From: Cordilura impudica
Lineage: Eukaryota > Arthropoda > Insecta > Diptera > Scathophagidae
Length of the DNA: 64,000 bases
Reading direction: 5' to 3'
Assembly: GCA_963682025.1 (NCBI GenBank)
Contig: OY821519.1
Coordinates: 197,130,920 to 197,194,919, forward strand
The notes under the pieces are model-generated. The model made no database searches. It was not told the DNA's origin and worked only from the letters and a program-made list of their open reading frames with translations. Position 1 is the stretch's first letter; each line of letters starts with the position of its first letter. Shown in pieces: positions 22,476 to 33,424 of the stretch. The position numbers and the translations under genes were made by a program.

Positions 22476-23236
22476 TATACCCTATACCACTATGTGGTTT
22501 GGGTATAATGACTTTGTGCTGCTGTTTGTAACTACTAAAAATATTTGACCCAGACCCATTTTTTGTTATACCGATCGACCCAGAATGAATTTCTGAGTCG
22601 GTTTAGCGATGTCTGTCCGTCCGTCCGTTCGTCTGTCCGTCTGTGTGTCCATGTAAACTTTGTAATCAAACTACACGTCAAAAATAAGAATATATTTTGA
22701 TGAAATTTAGTACATAAGCTTCTACCGGCCATAGGAAGAACGCTATTGAAATTGGTAAAATTCGGTAAATGTTGAGACCTAGTCCCTACACAAATGACCC
22801 CTGTAAAATCGACATAAATTGCCATAAGATCCAAATTATCTTATAGATATCAGTCAAATTGGGTTTGTATGTGTTTATTATATCCATTATTCAGTAGCCC
22901 AAAAATAGTCCATGTTGGACAGTTCTTAGTTATAGGCCCCATATAGAGCTGCTTCCGGATCCTCACTTAAATCTATCAAAAAACAAAAATATTGCACAGC
23001 TTTTTCTCGAATTTGGTTCGTATATATTTTTGCAAAATTTAAGTGACTATACCAAATATGGTCAGAATCGGTCATTTTTCGACCTAGTCCCCATATAAAT
23101 ATAGCACCCGACATGAACTTTTTCATATCTGCAGCCAAAAAAAATAATGACAATGCCACTCAAATTTGGTTTATGCTTATTTCCTATATCTAATTAGTTG
23201 GACCGAAGAGATAGGGTCTTTAGACCATGGTCTATC
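22476..23236 (+). mobile_element. H1 Helentron-like repeat, reverse orientation
   Basis: It reads as the reverse complement of the other copies: ATACCCTATACCACTATGTGG at 22479, a GTCTGTCCGTCCGTCCG tract near 22610-22645, and the body to TAGACCATGG near 23228. The palindrome end is missing. Confidence 0.75.
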
Positions 23237-23754
23237 AATATAATTCAAATAATTTCTATAAAACTGAGGTTGAGTAAAATAAATAATTTTTATAAATTTT
23301 CTGAGCTTTTGAATAAGATTTTCTAAATAAATTTCCTACAACCGCGACACACATTAATATTCACAACTTGTTTGTGTTTGTATAAAAATGAAACAGTAAT
23401 ATGTTTTCCCTCTCCTGCTCCATTTTAGTTCCGATCCTAGATAAATTATAATTATAAAATACTTTTTTAGTAAAAGAAATATCATGTTTGTTTCAAATTG
23501 TCCTATCTGTTACAATACTGGTCCACTCTGTTACACTGTATATGCAATAGAGTGCACAATGTTCAGAGTGGACAACTAATCCTAAAGGTAGAATTGTAGC
23601 ATGAAATTTCATGAAGAATTAAAAAAAGAGGGCATTTAAAAGTTGTTAATAATGATCTTCTTTATAATTTATTTCATTAAAAAGTAATTATTTTATTTTA
23701 AAAAAATAATGTAACAGAGTGGACATTTACTAATTATATTTAGGTTATCTGACC
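23237..23754. other. AT-rich stretch with TGTTACA/TGTAACA motifs
   Basis: No gene is seen. GTCCACTCTGTTACA near 23521 and TGTAACAGAGTGGACA near 23710 form an inverted pair about 190 bp apart. A related CAGAGTGGACAA lies near 23564. They may be the ends of a small unclassified element. Confidence 0.4.
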
Positions 23755-24119
23755 AAGTGAATTTGTGTCGCTAAGACAGTTCAGAGCTTTTGCCAACTTT
23801 ATTCGAGCACTAACCAAATTTGAGAAGAATTTGTGTACTAATTTTGTCTTTGATAAGTTTAAGTGAAGCAGCTTTATATGGATGCTATAAGTGAAAATTG
23901 TCCTATAGGGTTCATATTTCAACTACTGATTAGAGGATATAATAAACACACGCAAACCAAATTTTACCAAGATCTATATGATAATTTGGATAGTAACTTA
24001 AGTCGATCTTCTAGGGGTCAATTGTATTAGGAATATGTCTGAACATTCACAGATTTTTGCCAATTTCAACAACCTACTTCCCATGGCTGAAAGAATCTCA
24101 TATAACGAATTTCAATAAT
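23755..24119 (-). mobile_element. H1 Helentron-like repeat, diverged internal fragment
   Basis: It matches the middle of H1 (ACCAAATTTGAGAAGAATTTG to CAATTTCAACAACC) with many substitutions. Both ends are missing and it is abutted at 24120 by repeat B. Confidence 0.55.
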
Positions 24120-24457
24120 ACTAGCAGATTCCAGCTAGAAATCGAGTGCCAATTCTAGGAAATTTTATTTTTTCATTTACTAAAGACCCTTAAGGTACGC
24201 TTCACAACTCAACTTATTTTAAATTAAGAAAACAAACTCAACAAAATAACGCAAGAAACACATTTACAAATTTAATAAACACACACATAGCATTATATAA
24301 TTTTATGTATGTGTTAGTAGCAAGTTTAAATGACCATAACTCCAAAAAATATTCCAGACGATGGAATTCTGTAAATCTGGGTAACAGCTAAAAAGAAATA
24401 CCTTTCAAATGATAAATTTTTTGTCAAAATCAGGGTAAAACTTTGAAACTTACATCG
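24120..24457 (-). repeat. Interspersed repeat B, copy 2, cut by Transib
   Basis: Reverse complement of the 31331-31668 copy from its CTAGT end up to CGATG, where the Transib terminus CACAGTG starts. The remaining end of the repeat (GTCACAAGAAATCRCC) was not found downstream. Confidence 0.6.
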
Positions 24458-27300
24458 CACAGTGGCCAATTTGACGAGAAGACGGTCAAAAATCTATAAC
24501 TTTTGATTGGATTGGAATATTGATATGCGTTTTTTTTTTGTTTTGTAGGTGAGATTTTAGCCTTTAAGTTTTGCTATAAAGCGTAATTCTTAATCGAAAA
24601 TAAAAAAAGTTACGGAGGACTTAAAATACATTTTCATTTTAGTTGAATTTTAGTACAAAAGTGAAGTGTTAAAAGATAAAAAAAAAAGTTTTTTTTAATA
24701 TAATGTCTTATTTTTTCAGTAAATTTTGCAACTAATACTTTTTAACAAGTTTTTAAGTTAATTTTTTCAGAAAATGCCAAACTTTGGCCCCGTAAACTTT
24801 TTAGTCCTAATGTGCACAAGGGTCAGAGGTTTTTTTTTTTTTGAAAGATACCGAGTTAAAATATAATTTATTAAACAGCGAACGTAAAAGTTACCTTATA
24901 TTGGTTCAAGATAGAGAAGTTTCAATGAAAAACTCGTATGTTTTTGCTTTAGTTAATTTTTTTTTATTGTCTTTTTAAATATTTCTATATCAATTTTTAT
25001 GGTCAATTTATGAAATATAACAATTGTTATTAAAATTTATTGTAAATTTACAAAATATATAAATTTTTAAATCAAGAAAATTTTTTAACTATATAAAAAG
25101 TATAACTTATTGTTAGTGTAATGAAAAAGTACTTTAAATCAACCAATTTTAGTAAAAATTTCTTTTAAATAGCCTTGATTTTCATTTTCTATAAGTTGTT
25201 TAGCTTCTTCGTCTAATTCAATAGAGGTAGTTTTCCATTTTTGGCGAATGTTGGACATATATGGATTTGAAGTGCACAACAAAATAGTGATAAGGTCTTT
25301 ATTAGTACAACATCTGGACATTTTTCTTGTGTTGTGCTCGCGAATGAATCTGTAGTCTTTTTTCCTTTTTTCTGAGCTTCTTCAGATAGATCTCCTATTG
25401 GTAGCATATTGTTTTGAATTATTTGTTCCCCATGGTGCAAAATTTTATGAACTGTGGATGGCATATATATCCAAGAGTATTTTCCATTATAAAGTATAGC
25501 TGTTTTATTGGCGTACTCTCCAAATTTTTTTTGCATTTATCTTTCTGCTGCATGTTAGAACTTGTAATATGATTTTGAATCGTCTTATTAGTTCATGATC
25601 TACACCTGTGATTGATGCTGCAGTTTCCGGATCGGAAAAAAATCTCCTTGCAGTATTTCCATCATTTATGTTTCCTTCCCCTTGTTTTGGTTCGTCGATT
25701 ATGAGGCCTAGCTGTAGATATTTTTGTTGAATTTGTTTTTTTTTTTTGCTTTCTTTTTTCTTCATTTTCTTTGTTTTTTCTCACTTTTTCGCCTAACGGA
25801 CCAAATTCCAAATCAAAACCCAATTTAAGAATATGCTCCATGAAACGTATTCTAGCATGAAGAGGGGACATTCCAAATTCGTATGCTTCCTTAAAACTAT
25901 CGTCTTCTGGTGGGGGTTGGCTTAATTGACTTTGTGTTTTTTGGCATATAATGCAGCTTGACGTTGACTTTGTTCCAGTTAAAGCTTGTGCAACTTTTCC
26001 ATCAATCATTGTGAGACACATCTTAAAATGTACTTCAATGTCTTGGTCATCAAATTTAAATATTACTGGTTGAAGTTCCTTAATTTGGTCTTTTATTTTT
26101 TGAACTTCTTCAGTTATGACATCTTTGGTTTCCTTTTTGAATGCAAATTTTATTGGTCTGCAATACTTTGTTGAAGAAGGAATTTAATTTTTCCATATAT
26201 TAATTGCTGTTGCTCTGCTAGCTGATGGCTCTAAGACGCTATACCTTTTTGTTAAGCGCAATGGAACGAAAGATACCATAAATAAATTAGCATCTGATGA
26301 ATTTTCGGCATTAAATTGCTTGTATTGTTTCTGACCAGAGGATCCATCACATCCCCATTTCGAAATTACAGTAATGCTGCCATTACCAATTTTTTTTTAA
26401 ATTATCAGTATCAAGCGTATTTAGCAATCGTTCTGCAGTGTGTTCAAGGAGATCTTTCAATTTTATTTCTGCTGATGTTGAAGTGACACTAATAGCAGAT
26501 TGTGAAGGTAAGCATTCTTTTTTGGCTGAAACTAAATCTCGATACTCTGGAAAAATCCAACAATTCTTTTCATTGGTTCGCTTCCGCAATTCCTTATATT
26601 GATTTTTGGTCAATTACAAATCCAAAAATAGGGCGAACGCTTCTTCCGGAGTAAATTTCTTATCTTCAATTGGTGTAGGAATGCTTTTCAAAATCCTCTT
26701 TGTGCGCCTTGGGCTCGTCTCTACTATTTTTTCAATTATTTAATTTTTATTTTTTCTTATTTTGGGTTGGTTGAATTTGGTGCAAAAATGAATCCCTAAT
26801 AATTCTTTGAGAAATTTCTTCATTGATATTCTCCTGCTTGCGCCTTCGAGATCTTTCACCACATCCGTCAATTGGTTTTGCTGGTCGACCCTTTTTTCCA
26901 CTTTCGTTGGCAGTTACAGATGCACTCTCAAAAATAAATTCCTTTATTAACCAGTCTTGGTAACGTTTGTACATCTTTGCCTTGCTATGAGAGCATTCAA
27001 TGTACCGGCATTTCAAATTCTATGCAAAATTAGTAATTTTTCTTCTGTGCATTTCAATGTCTTCTAGGTTACAATTCTTAAAGAAGTCGTTGCTCACTAT
27101 GTGCAAAATTACATCGTCTACATCATTTCGTTGAAAATAAATATCTGCCAGATCCCTGTAACAGTACTTAGCCATTGCACAAATTGTAATGAATAATAAT
27201 TGTGGAGACATTATTATAAATACTCTTTCTTGCAAATATATAAAATAAAATTTTTTATCTTTTATTACCACTTTTAGAAGCATAAAAAACCCACACCCTA
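24458..27300 (-). mobile_element. Second Transib element, one end preserved
   Basis: The preserved end is CACAGTGGCC at 24458, directly after CATCG of repeat B. It shares with the 11-kb copy the subterminal stretch TTGGATTGGAATA (24509-24535 region). The transposase reads on the minus strand toward this end. A matching CACTGTG end with CATCG duplication was not found to the right, so the far end is deleted or diverged. Confidence 0.65.
25139..27283 (-). pseudogene. Transib transposase (RAG1-core-like), broken
   Basis: Read on the minus strand: an N-terminal cysteine/histidine segment CRYIECSHSKAKMYKRYQDW (near 27010-26950), a lysine-rich linker, TKNQYKELRKRTNEKN, KWGCDGSSGQKQYKQ (near 26365-26320, first catalytic aspartate), FCRPIKF-type segment (near 26160), LTMIDGKVAQALTGT (near 26015-25970, second aspartate) followed by SCIICQ, SPLHARIRFMEHILKLG (near 25870-25820), GKYSWIYMPSTVHKILHHG (near 25490-25435) and IGDLSEEAQKK (near 25395-25365, terminal glutamate). 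All three acidic positions of a RAG1-like DDE core are visible. Frameshifts and stops fall near 26750, 26610, 26400, 26185, 25780-25540 and 25330, so no intact product can form. It ends near SIELDEEAKQLIEN. Confidence 0.8.
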
Positions 27301-27589
27301 ACCCCTTTTAAAAGGTGAAGCATACCTGCTCATATCTTAAAGGGCTATGTCGCAATAGTTTTTTTTTTACCATTTACCTGTTATTTAAATTGTTTCCCAT
27401 TTTGTCAGGTATTTAAACTATATAACTCTAATTCAGACTATTAATGTTTTTGAAAGATACCTATGTAAATGTAACTGTAACAATTAAGCGCATTATATCT
27501 CAACCCTTTTTTATAAGTATATAATAACTCCTGACAACTCTACCGACATGCAAAAAAATACACCGCGGTGCACCGGTACGACCAACTTT
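27301..27589. other. Noncoding stretch after Transib copy 2
   Basis: Nothing recognised. It might hold the missing end of the Transib copy in diverged form. Confidence 0.35.
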
Positions 27590-27745
27590 TGTATTCATAA
27601 CACTCAGTCGGATGGACGGACATCGTTTAATCGACTCAGAATGTGTTTTTGAGTCGATCCGTATAATAAAAGATGGATAAAGGTCCAATATTTTTGGCAG
27701 TTACAAACATCACCTCAAACTTAATATATCCTAAACACATAGTGG
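27590..27745 (-). mobile_element. H1 Helentron-like repeat, end fragment
   Basis: It carries GGACGGACATCGTTTAATCG, CTCAGAATGTG, AATATTTTTGGCAGTTACAAA and AAACACATAGTGG, which is the outer part of H1 with several substitutions. Confidence 0.6.
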
Positions 27746-28264
27746 ACAACTTTTGTATTCATAAATTTTGCAGAAAATATCTAACCTTGGGTCAGAAAAA
27801 TTGTTCTGGTGCACACGGGCGGAAACTGGTGGGTGTATAATGGGATATAGTAGTATAGGGGAGTATTCGGACTATAGAAGAGTGCATGATTTTTTCTGAC
27901 TGCTTTTGACTTGCAGGAGTAATGCTCTATTAAGTAGGAGATTTTCGGAAAATTTGGACCTTTTTTAAAAATTTCGGAATGACTCAGTGATTTTACATTT
28001 TGAACATTAATAGCACTTCACTTCAAAATATTTTAAATCAAAAAAGTTACAGTCATTCAAAAATGAAAATTTACAAAGAAAATTTTTAATTTTAACAAAA
28101 TACTGAGAAAGCCCATTTTCGAAGACCCTGTTCGCTGTGATATAGTTGAGATAGAGTCGCAATTTTTTGGCTCATATGAATAACATAAGTGGTATAGCTA
28201 TTTTGAAAACTCCACATTAAATTCAATGTTATACAAATTACCAGCTCATCCGGATCCAATTATA
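27746..28264. other. AT-rich stretch, nothing recognised
   Basis: No coding or repeat family was recognised. The right edge is set by the Helitron start. Confidence 0.4.
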
Positions 28265-28787
28265 TCTATATATATAAAACTGAAAATCTTCTTAAAATTT
28301 TCACAGTTTACAAGTTTGTAATATAGGATAGATTTTTTTTAAATATATGAAGGGGGCGTGGCACCTCCCGTATATAAGAAATTTTCAACATCACATATCT
28401 GAAGCTCTATGATAGAAAGAGTTCTGAAACTTTGTAGTTCTACATAGGTTAGTAATGTAAGAAGTCGGGCTAAAAATGGGCGTGATCAAACCAGTGGCCG
28501 TGGCACCCCCCATACACGGTAAATACATATCATCATGTATCTAGAGTATTATGATGGCCAGAGTCTTTCAACTTTCTTCATATCGATTGGTTGTTAATGT
28601 GAGTCGTATCAAAAATGGGCGGGAATCGGACACTGGACCTGACACCTCCACCTCTGTAGTACTATAAACCCGATGATAGTCTTGAAATCAGGTGTGAGCT
28701 CACGGATGATGAGGACGTGGCACCTCCCATACAGAGATGCATAGAAATAAGTTATATGGCAAAACAACGGCTGCCGGCACAGCTAGT
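28265..28787 (+). mobile_element. Small non-autonomous Helitron with internal 140-bp repeats
   Basis: It starts TCTATATATATAAAACTG after an A and ends CAGCTAG before a T, matching the TC...CTAG ends and A/T insertion site of Helitrons. Just before the end, GCTGCCGGCACAGC can fold (GCTG/CAGC stem, with TGCCGGCA itself palindromic). The interior holds about three imperfect repeats of roughly 140 bp around CGTGGCACCTCCC (near 28357, 28499, 28637 and partly 28724). No protein is encoded. Related repeats occur in reverse at 42.75-43.13, 47.38-48.0 and 51.44-51.72 kb. Confidence 0.6.
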
Positions 28788-29700
28788 TCAATATAAAATT
28801 CACTTCCTTGGCAGCTTCCTTTTTTTTTTTTTGCTGGGAAATAATTATGTCATTCTGTAACTAACGGCATCGAATTACAGATGCTACCAAATTATTTGGA
28901 AAGCTAGCGGGGAGTCATAACGCAGAAATGTTCGATTATAATTTTCTTGTTTTTTTCTTGTATAATCCTTTTGACACTCTTAATTAAAACAAATGTTAAA
29001 AGTATTCAAATAGATCTATATTACAGCAATAGCAATAAAGATATTACAACATTTCCGTAAGTTTTGTTTGCATCTTAGGTCTATAAACTTGTTGCTTAGA
29101 GTTACCCCCCTTATTTTTATATATTTGTTTTCTTTCTGTTAACACTTTGTTTAGACTTCTATTTAACATAAAAACAATTGATATGAAACGCGCAAGCACT
29201 TTGTATTATACGAGTATTATAGTATAGAATATTTGCATTTAAATGAACTGTGATGGTTTCATAATATATTTATGCAGAAAATGAGATTTTGTTATCTAAG
29301 TAACTCCCGTTGTATGGGATGGAATTTATGCTAATTTTTCCAACAAAGCAATGTTTTGTTTTTTTGTTTTTGTACTAATGTTAAAGATTATTGCCTCTTA
29401 TTAGGCGGAAAAAAGTGTCAATAGCAGTTTGCCAACATGAATGTATTTTACATAAACATGTTGTATTTTACATAAAATAAAAAAACAAAATTTGCATTTG
29501 TTCTGAAAGTGTTTTACTTTATTGAGTATAAAGAACAGTCCAGCCATCATCAGAATTTATAATAAGCAGATGACAACCATTCGTATTTATGTCGTGTTTG
29601 TTTTCAATTTTTCATTCAAATCTATAAGAAGTTTTAGACAGTGTTTTTATTAAGACTCGGTTTTGTTGATATATAAAAAAAACTAATTGATTATTTTGCA
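28788..29700. other. AT-rich intergenic stretch
   Basis: No gene or clear repeat is seen. ATGTATTTTACATAAAACATG-like short direct repeats occur near 29445-29480. Confidence 0.45.
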
Positions 29701-29703
29701 CTT

Positions 29704-30420
29704 TTACAAATTATAGTCGGTCTAGACCGACTATACGATACCCTGTACCATACGTTTTGGTCTTAGGTCCAACTCATTGGATATAGAAAATAAGCATAAA
29801 CCAAATTTGAGTGGCATTTTCATTAATTTTTTTGGATGCAGATATGAAAAATTTCATATCGGATGCTATATTTATATGGAGACTAGGTCCAAAAATGGAC
29901 CGATCCTGACTATATTTGGTAAAGTAACTTATATTTTCAAATAATATATACAAACCAAGTTTGAGAATCAGCTGTGCAATATTTTTTTGTTTTTTGATAG
30001 ATTTAAGTAAAGATTGGGAATCAGCTCTATATGGGGCATATGACTAAGAATTGTCCTATAGGGATTATTTTTGGACTACTGATTAATGGATGTAATAAAC
30101 ACATACAAACCCAATTTGACTGAGATCTATATGATATTATGTTGATTTCATAGGGGTCATTTGTATGGGGACTAGGTCTGAACAAGGACCGATTCTCACC
30201 AGTTTTAATAGCGTTCATCCCATGGCTTACGTGCCAAATTTCATCAAAATATATTCATATTTGCGAGCTGCAGTTTGATTAAAAGTTTAGATGAACACAC
30301 AGACGGACGGGCGGACAGACTGACATCGCTAAATCGACTCAGAAAGGTGAAATATTTTTGGTAGTTACAAATAGCAGCACAAAGTCATTATACCCAAACC
30401 ACATAGTGGTATAGGGTAAA
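29704..30420 (-). mobile_element. H1 Helentron-like repeat, full copy
   Basis: The perfect palindrome (TATAGTCGGTCT plus its reverse complement) lies at 29712-29735, followed by GATACCCTGTACCA. The body includes GGATGCAGATATGAAAAA at the point where another copy is interrupted. GACGGACGGGCGGAC is at 30303, and the far end is CATAGTGGTATAGGGTA near 30403-30418. Confidence 0.8.
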
Positions 30421-30463
30421 AAAAATCTTTTTGATCTTCATCATATGTGTCCTTCTCCGAGAA

Positions 30464-30586
30464 AAGGGACCTAGTGTGTGAAAATTAAGTTTTGAGAAAA
30501 AAACGCGTTTAAAGTTTCTACACCCTTTTAGGTACCAGAATCCACCGCTTTTGACACAACCTGTTTTTTGACACACTAGGTCCCTT
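30464..30586. mobile_element. Short MITE with 16-bp inverted ends
   Basis: AAGGGACCTAGTGTGT (30464-30479) is the exact reverse complement of 30571-30586, and the whole element is 123 bp. No target duplication is obvious. It lies in a small AATTAACAATT-rich spacer between two H1 copies. Confidence 0.6.
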
Positions 30587-30635
30587 AAACAATTAAGAAT
30601 TAACAATTAACAATTAAGTTCAACTTAAACAATTA

Positions 30636-31122
30636 AGAAAATTATAGTCGGTCTAGACCGACTATACGATACCCTATACTATGCGCTTAGAGAACCCATC
30701 TTTTAGGTCCAACTAATTAGATTTAGAAAATAAGTATATACCAAATTGTAATTATTTTTTTCTTTTCTGCTTTCGAATATGAAAACGTTCACAACGGATG
30801 TTATATCTATATGGGAACTAGGTCGAAAAATGGACCGATCTTTACCATATTTGGTAAGATCAGTTAATTTTTGAAAAAACATGCTGAAACCATATATGAA
30901 AAAAATCTGTGCAATATTTTTGTTTTGGATCGATTTAAGTAAAGATCTTCCCAATCTATAGCTACATACATATGGGGGCTAAAAATTGTACTGATGTAAA
31001 AAAACATATGCAAACTCGATTAGATCGAGATCGATATAGTAATTTGGATATTATGGAAAATTAAGTCTATCTCATAGGGATTATGTATATGGGGCCTAGT
31101 TCTTAATATGAACTGATTTCCA
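30636..31122 (-). mobile_element. H1 Helentron-like repeat, half copy
   Basis: It has the perfect palindrome at 30645-30668 and the body up to TATGAACTGATTTCC. The microsatellite and outer end are missing. Confidence 0.7.
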
Positions 31123-31330
31123 CACACAGAAAACGGATTCGTTGTGACAACCGAATTTGTTGCCAATCGAGTTTTTGTAGTCCTATGTACTATCACATTA
31201 TTCTGTTGTGATTACTGAATTATATTATCCAAACATTCGTAGAATCGACTATGTGAATTATCAAAATTTAGCTGAATTATGGAACTTAGATTTTTTTCAT
31301 TGCTTGATTCTATTTAAAATTTAATAATAC

Positions 31331-31668
31331 CTATAATATTAATAGGCTAGGTGATTTCTTGTGACCGATGTTTTGTTATACTGTTTTAGCCCGATTTTGA
31401 CAAAAGTAATATTTTTTGAAAGGTATTTCTTTTTAGCTGTTCACCAGACTTAAAGATTTTTAAATTTTTGCCTTTGTTTTGAGTAAATTGCATTTAAAAT
31501 TGCTATTAACACATACATTAAATTATACAATACTATGTGTGTGTTTATTAAATTTTTCAATGTGTTTGTTAATGAGCTTGTTTTCTTCATTCACAATAAT
31601 AAACCAAAAAATGTTTTTTCGTGAATTGGCTGAGTTAAAAAATAAAGTTGCCTACAATTTGCACTCGA
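31331..31668 (+). repeat. Interspersed repeat B, copy 3
   Basis: It starts TAATATTAATAGGCTAGGTG, includes GTGACCGATGTTTTGTTATA, and ends near TTTGCACTCGAG. Its last bases run straight into the subrepeat arm of the foldback-like element. Confidence 0.6.
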
Positions 31669-32024
31669 GTATCGAAAGTATCAAATGTATTTCAGAAAAC
31701 ATCAAATGTGTTTCAGAAAATATCAAATATATTTCATAAAACTTGAAATGTATTTCAGAAATTATCAAATGTATTTCAGAAAATATCAATTGAATTTCAG
31801 AAAATATCTATTGAAATTCAGAATTAAAAAGTAGTTTACCCTACAATACCGAAAATTTATTATTGTTTCTATTAGTGATTTGGAGACGCAGAAAATGTTT
31901 AGCAATATTTGGACTTATTTGCTATGCACTGGAAAATAAACTATCAAGGGCGGTCTTTTAATCGAAAGAAGATGAGGACTTCATCTGTTAATCGGCTAGA
32001 ATACAAACTCCAGGATAGAATTTT

Positions 32025-32086
32025 GACCATTTTTCATTTTTCATTTTCAATTTTGCGTTTTCCATTCTTCATTTTTTAATTTTCAT

Positions 32087-32117
<31 letters not shown>

Positions 32118-32590
32118 TGTGTTTTCCATTTTTCATTTGCCATTTTCCATTTTTCATTTCTCAATTTTCATTTTCCATTTTGCAATATTCTTTTCCATTT
32201 TCAATATTGCATTTTGCATTTTCCATTTTTCATTTTTCAACCTTCTTTTTTCATTTTCCATTTTTCATTTTCTATTTTCTATTCTCCATTTTTAATTTTT
32301 CATTTTCTATTTTCCATTTTACATTTTTCGTTTTCCATTTTCGTTTTTCATATTCCATTTTCCATTTTTCATTATTCATTTTCCATTCTCCATTTTTCGT
32401 TTTCTATTTTCCATTTTTCTTTTTTCATTTTCCATTTTGCATTTTCCATTTTCTATTCTCCATTTTTCATTTTCTATTTTACATTTTCCATTTTCCGTTT
32501 TCATTTTCCATTCTCTATTTTCCATTTTCATTTTCCATTTTTCATTTTTCATTTTCATTTATCGTTTTCATTTTTTCTCTCATATTGGCG
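32025..32590. repeat. ATTTTCC/ATTTTTC minisatellite
   Basis: About 560 bp consist almost only of 6-8 bp units such as TTTTCATTTTCCATT. Long open frames on both strands (for example 32117-32605) are low-complexity artefacts with alternating F/H/S or K/M/E residues. Confidence 0.85.
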
Positions 32591-32869
32591 TTTTTTTTAT
32601 TATAACGTTATAACGATAAAAAAAATATGTGGCAATACTACTAACATGAGCTATGTTATTGTGTTTATTGTTAATATATGCATAATTTTATTGTGGCATT
32701 TTTTTATGTTGTTGTATAGTTATTATGTTCAACCACTAAACCGTTACAACAAACACACTGGGTTTTTTGTTTTTTTTAGAGGTATCTACATATTTTTGCT
32801 CGTATCTAATCAGAATGATGCCTCATTTAGCACATTTTCAACACCAACCTGCTGGGAACTACGGCAAGT

Positions 32870-33088
32870 GATATTATTGTAACCTTGTCCAGTTATATGG
32901 CTTTTTTTGTGAATGAGGGTGCTTTCAACAGACAGACGGACAGACGGACATCACTATACTGACCCGAGCTGTGATAAGGATCAATAATGTATATACTTTA
33001 TGGGGTCGGAAATTAGTTTTTCGATGCGTTACAAACGGAATGACAAACCTATATATACCCTCTGCCACTGACGTGTGGAGGGTATAAA
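32870..33088 (-). mobile_element. mini-me-like repeat, 5' end fragment (reverse)
   Basis: In reverse it reads TATACCCTCCACACGTCAG, GCAGAGGGTATATATAGG, GTTTGTCATTCCGTTTGTAA and a GTCCGTCTGTCCGTCTGTC tract (32933-32951 on this strand). This is the same order as the start of the element at 17886. The rest is missing or unrecognised to the left. Confidence 0.7.
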
Positions 33089-33089
33089 A

Positions 33090-33424
33090 TTAACTCAAAT
33101 TCTGAGGGTTTGTCTTTAGGAAAACTTTTTAAAAATGTGAGGGGTTTTCTATAGACATTACCTCAGAATCTGATGTCTCTTTTATAGAAAAACGCCGCAA
33201 CAGTGGATGGCTTTTATAAAAAAAATGACTCAGAACCTGAGGGGTTCTTTGTCGAAAAACTTTTTTAGGATTCGAGGGTTTTTCTTTAGAAAAATTACCT
33301 CAGAGTCTGAGAATTTTGTAAGGAAAAATAGCTCAGCATCTGAGAGTTTTTCTATAGCAAAAGTACCTCAGAATGTGGGGGATTTTTTACACGCAAAATG
33401 CCTCAGAATTTCAGGAATTTCCTC
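33090..33424. repeat. About 34-bp minisatellite with CTCAGA..TCTGAG cores
   Basis: Variants of ACCTCAGAATCTGAGGG recur at intervals of about 33-36 bp or twice that (near 33162, 33229, 33297, 33330, 33365 and 33401), separated by TTTTTCTATAGAAAAA-like spacers. Both parts are near-palindromic. Confidence 0.65.

Noticed and set aside
32117..32882. Long plus-strand open frames rich in F, H, I and S (and K/M/E on the minus strand)
   Set aside because: They lie within the ATTTTCC minisatellite, and the repeat composition alone keeps them open.
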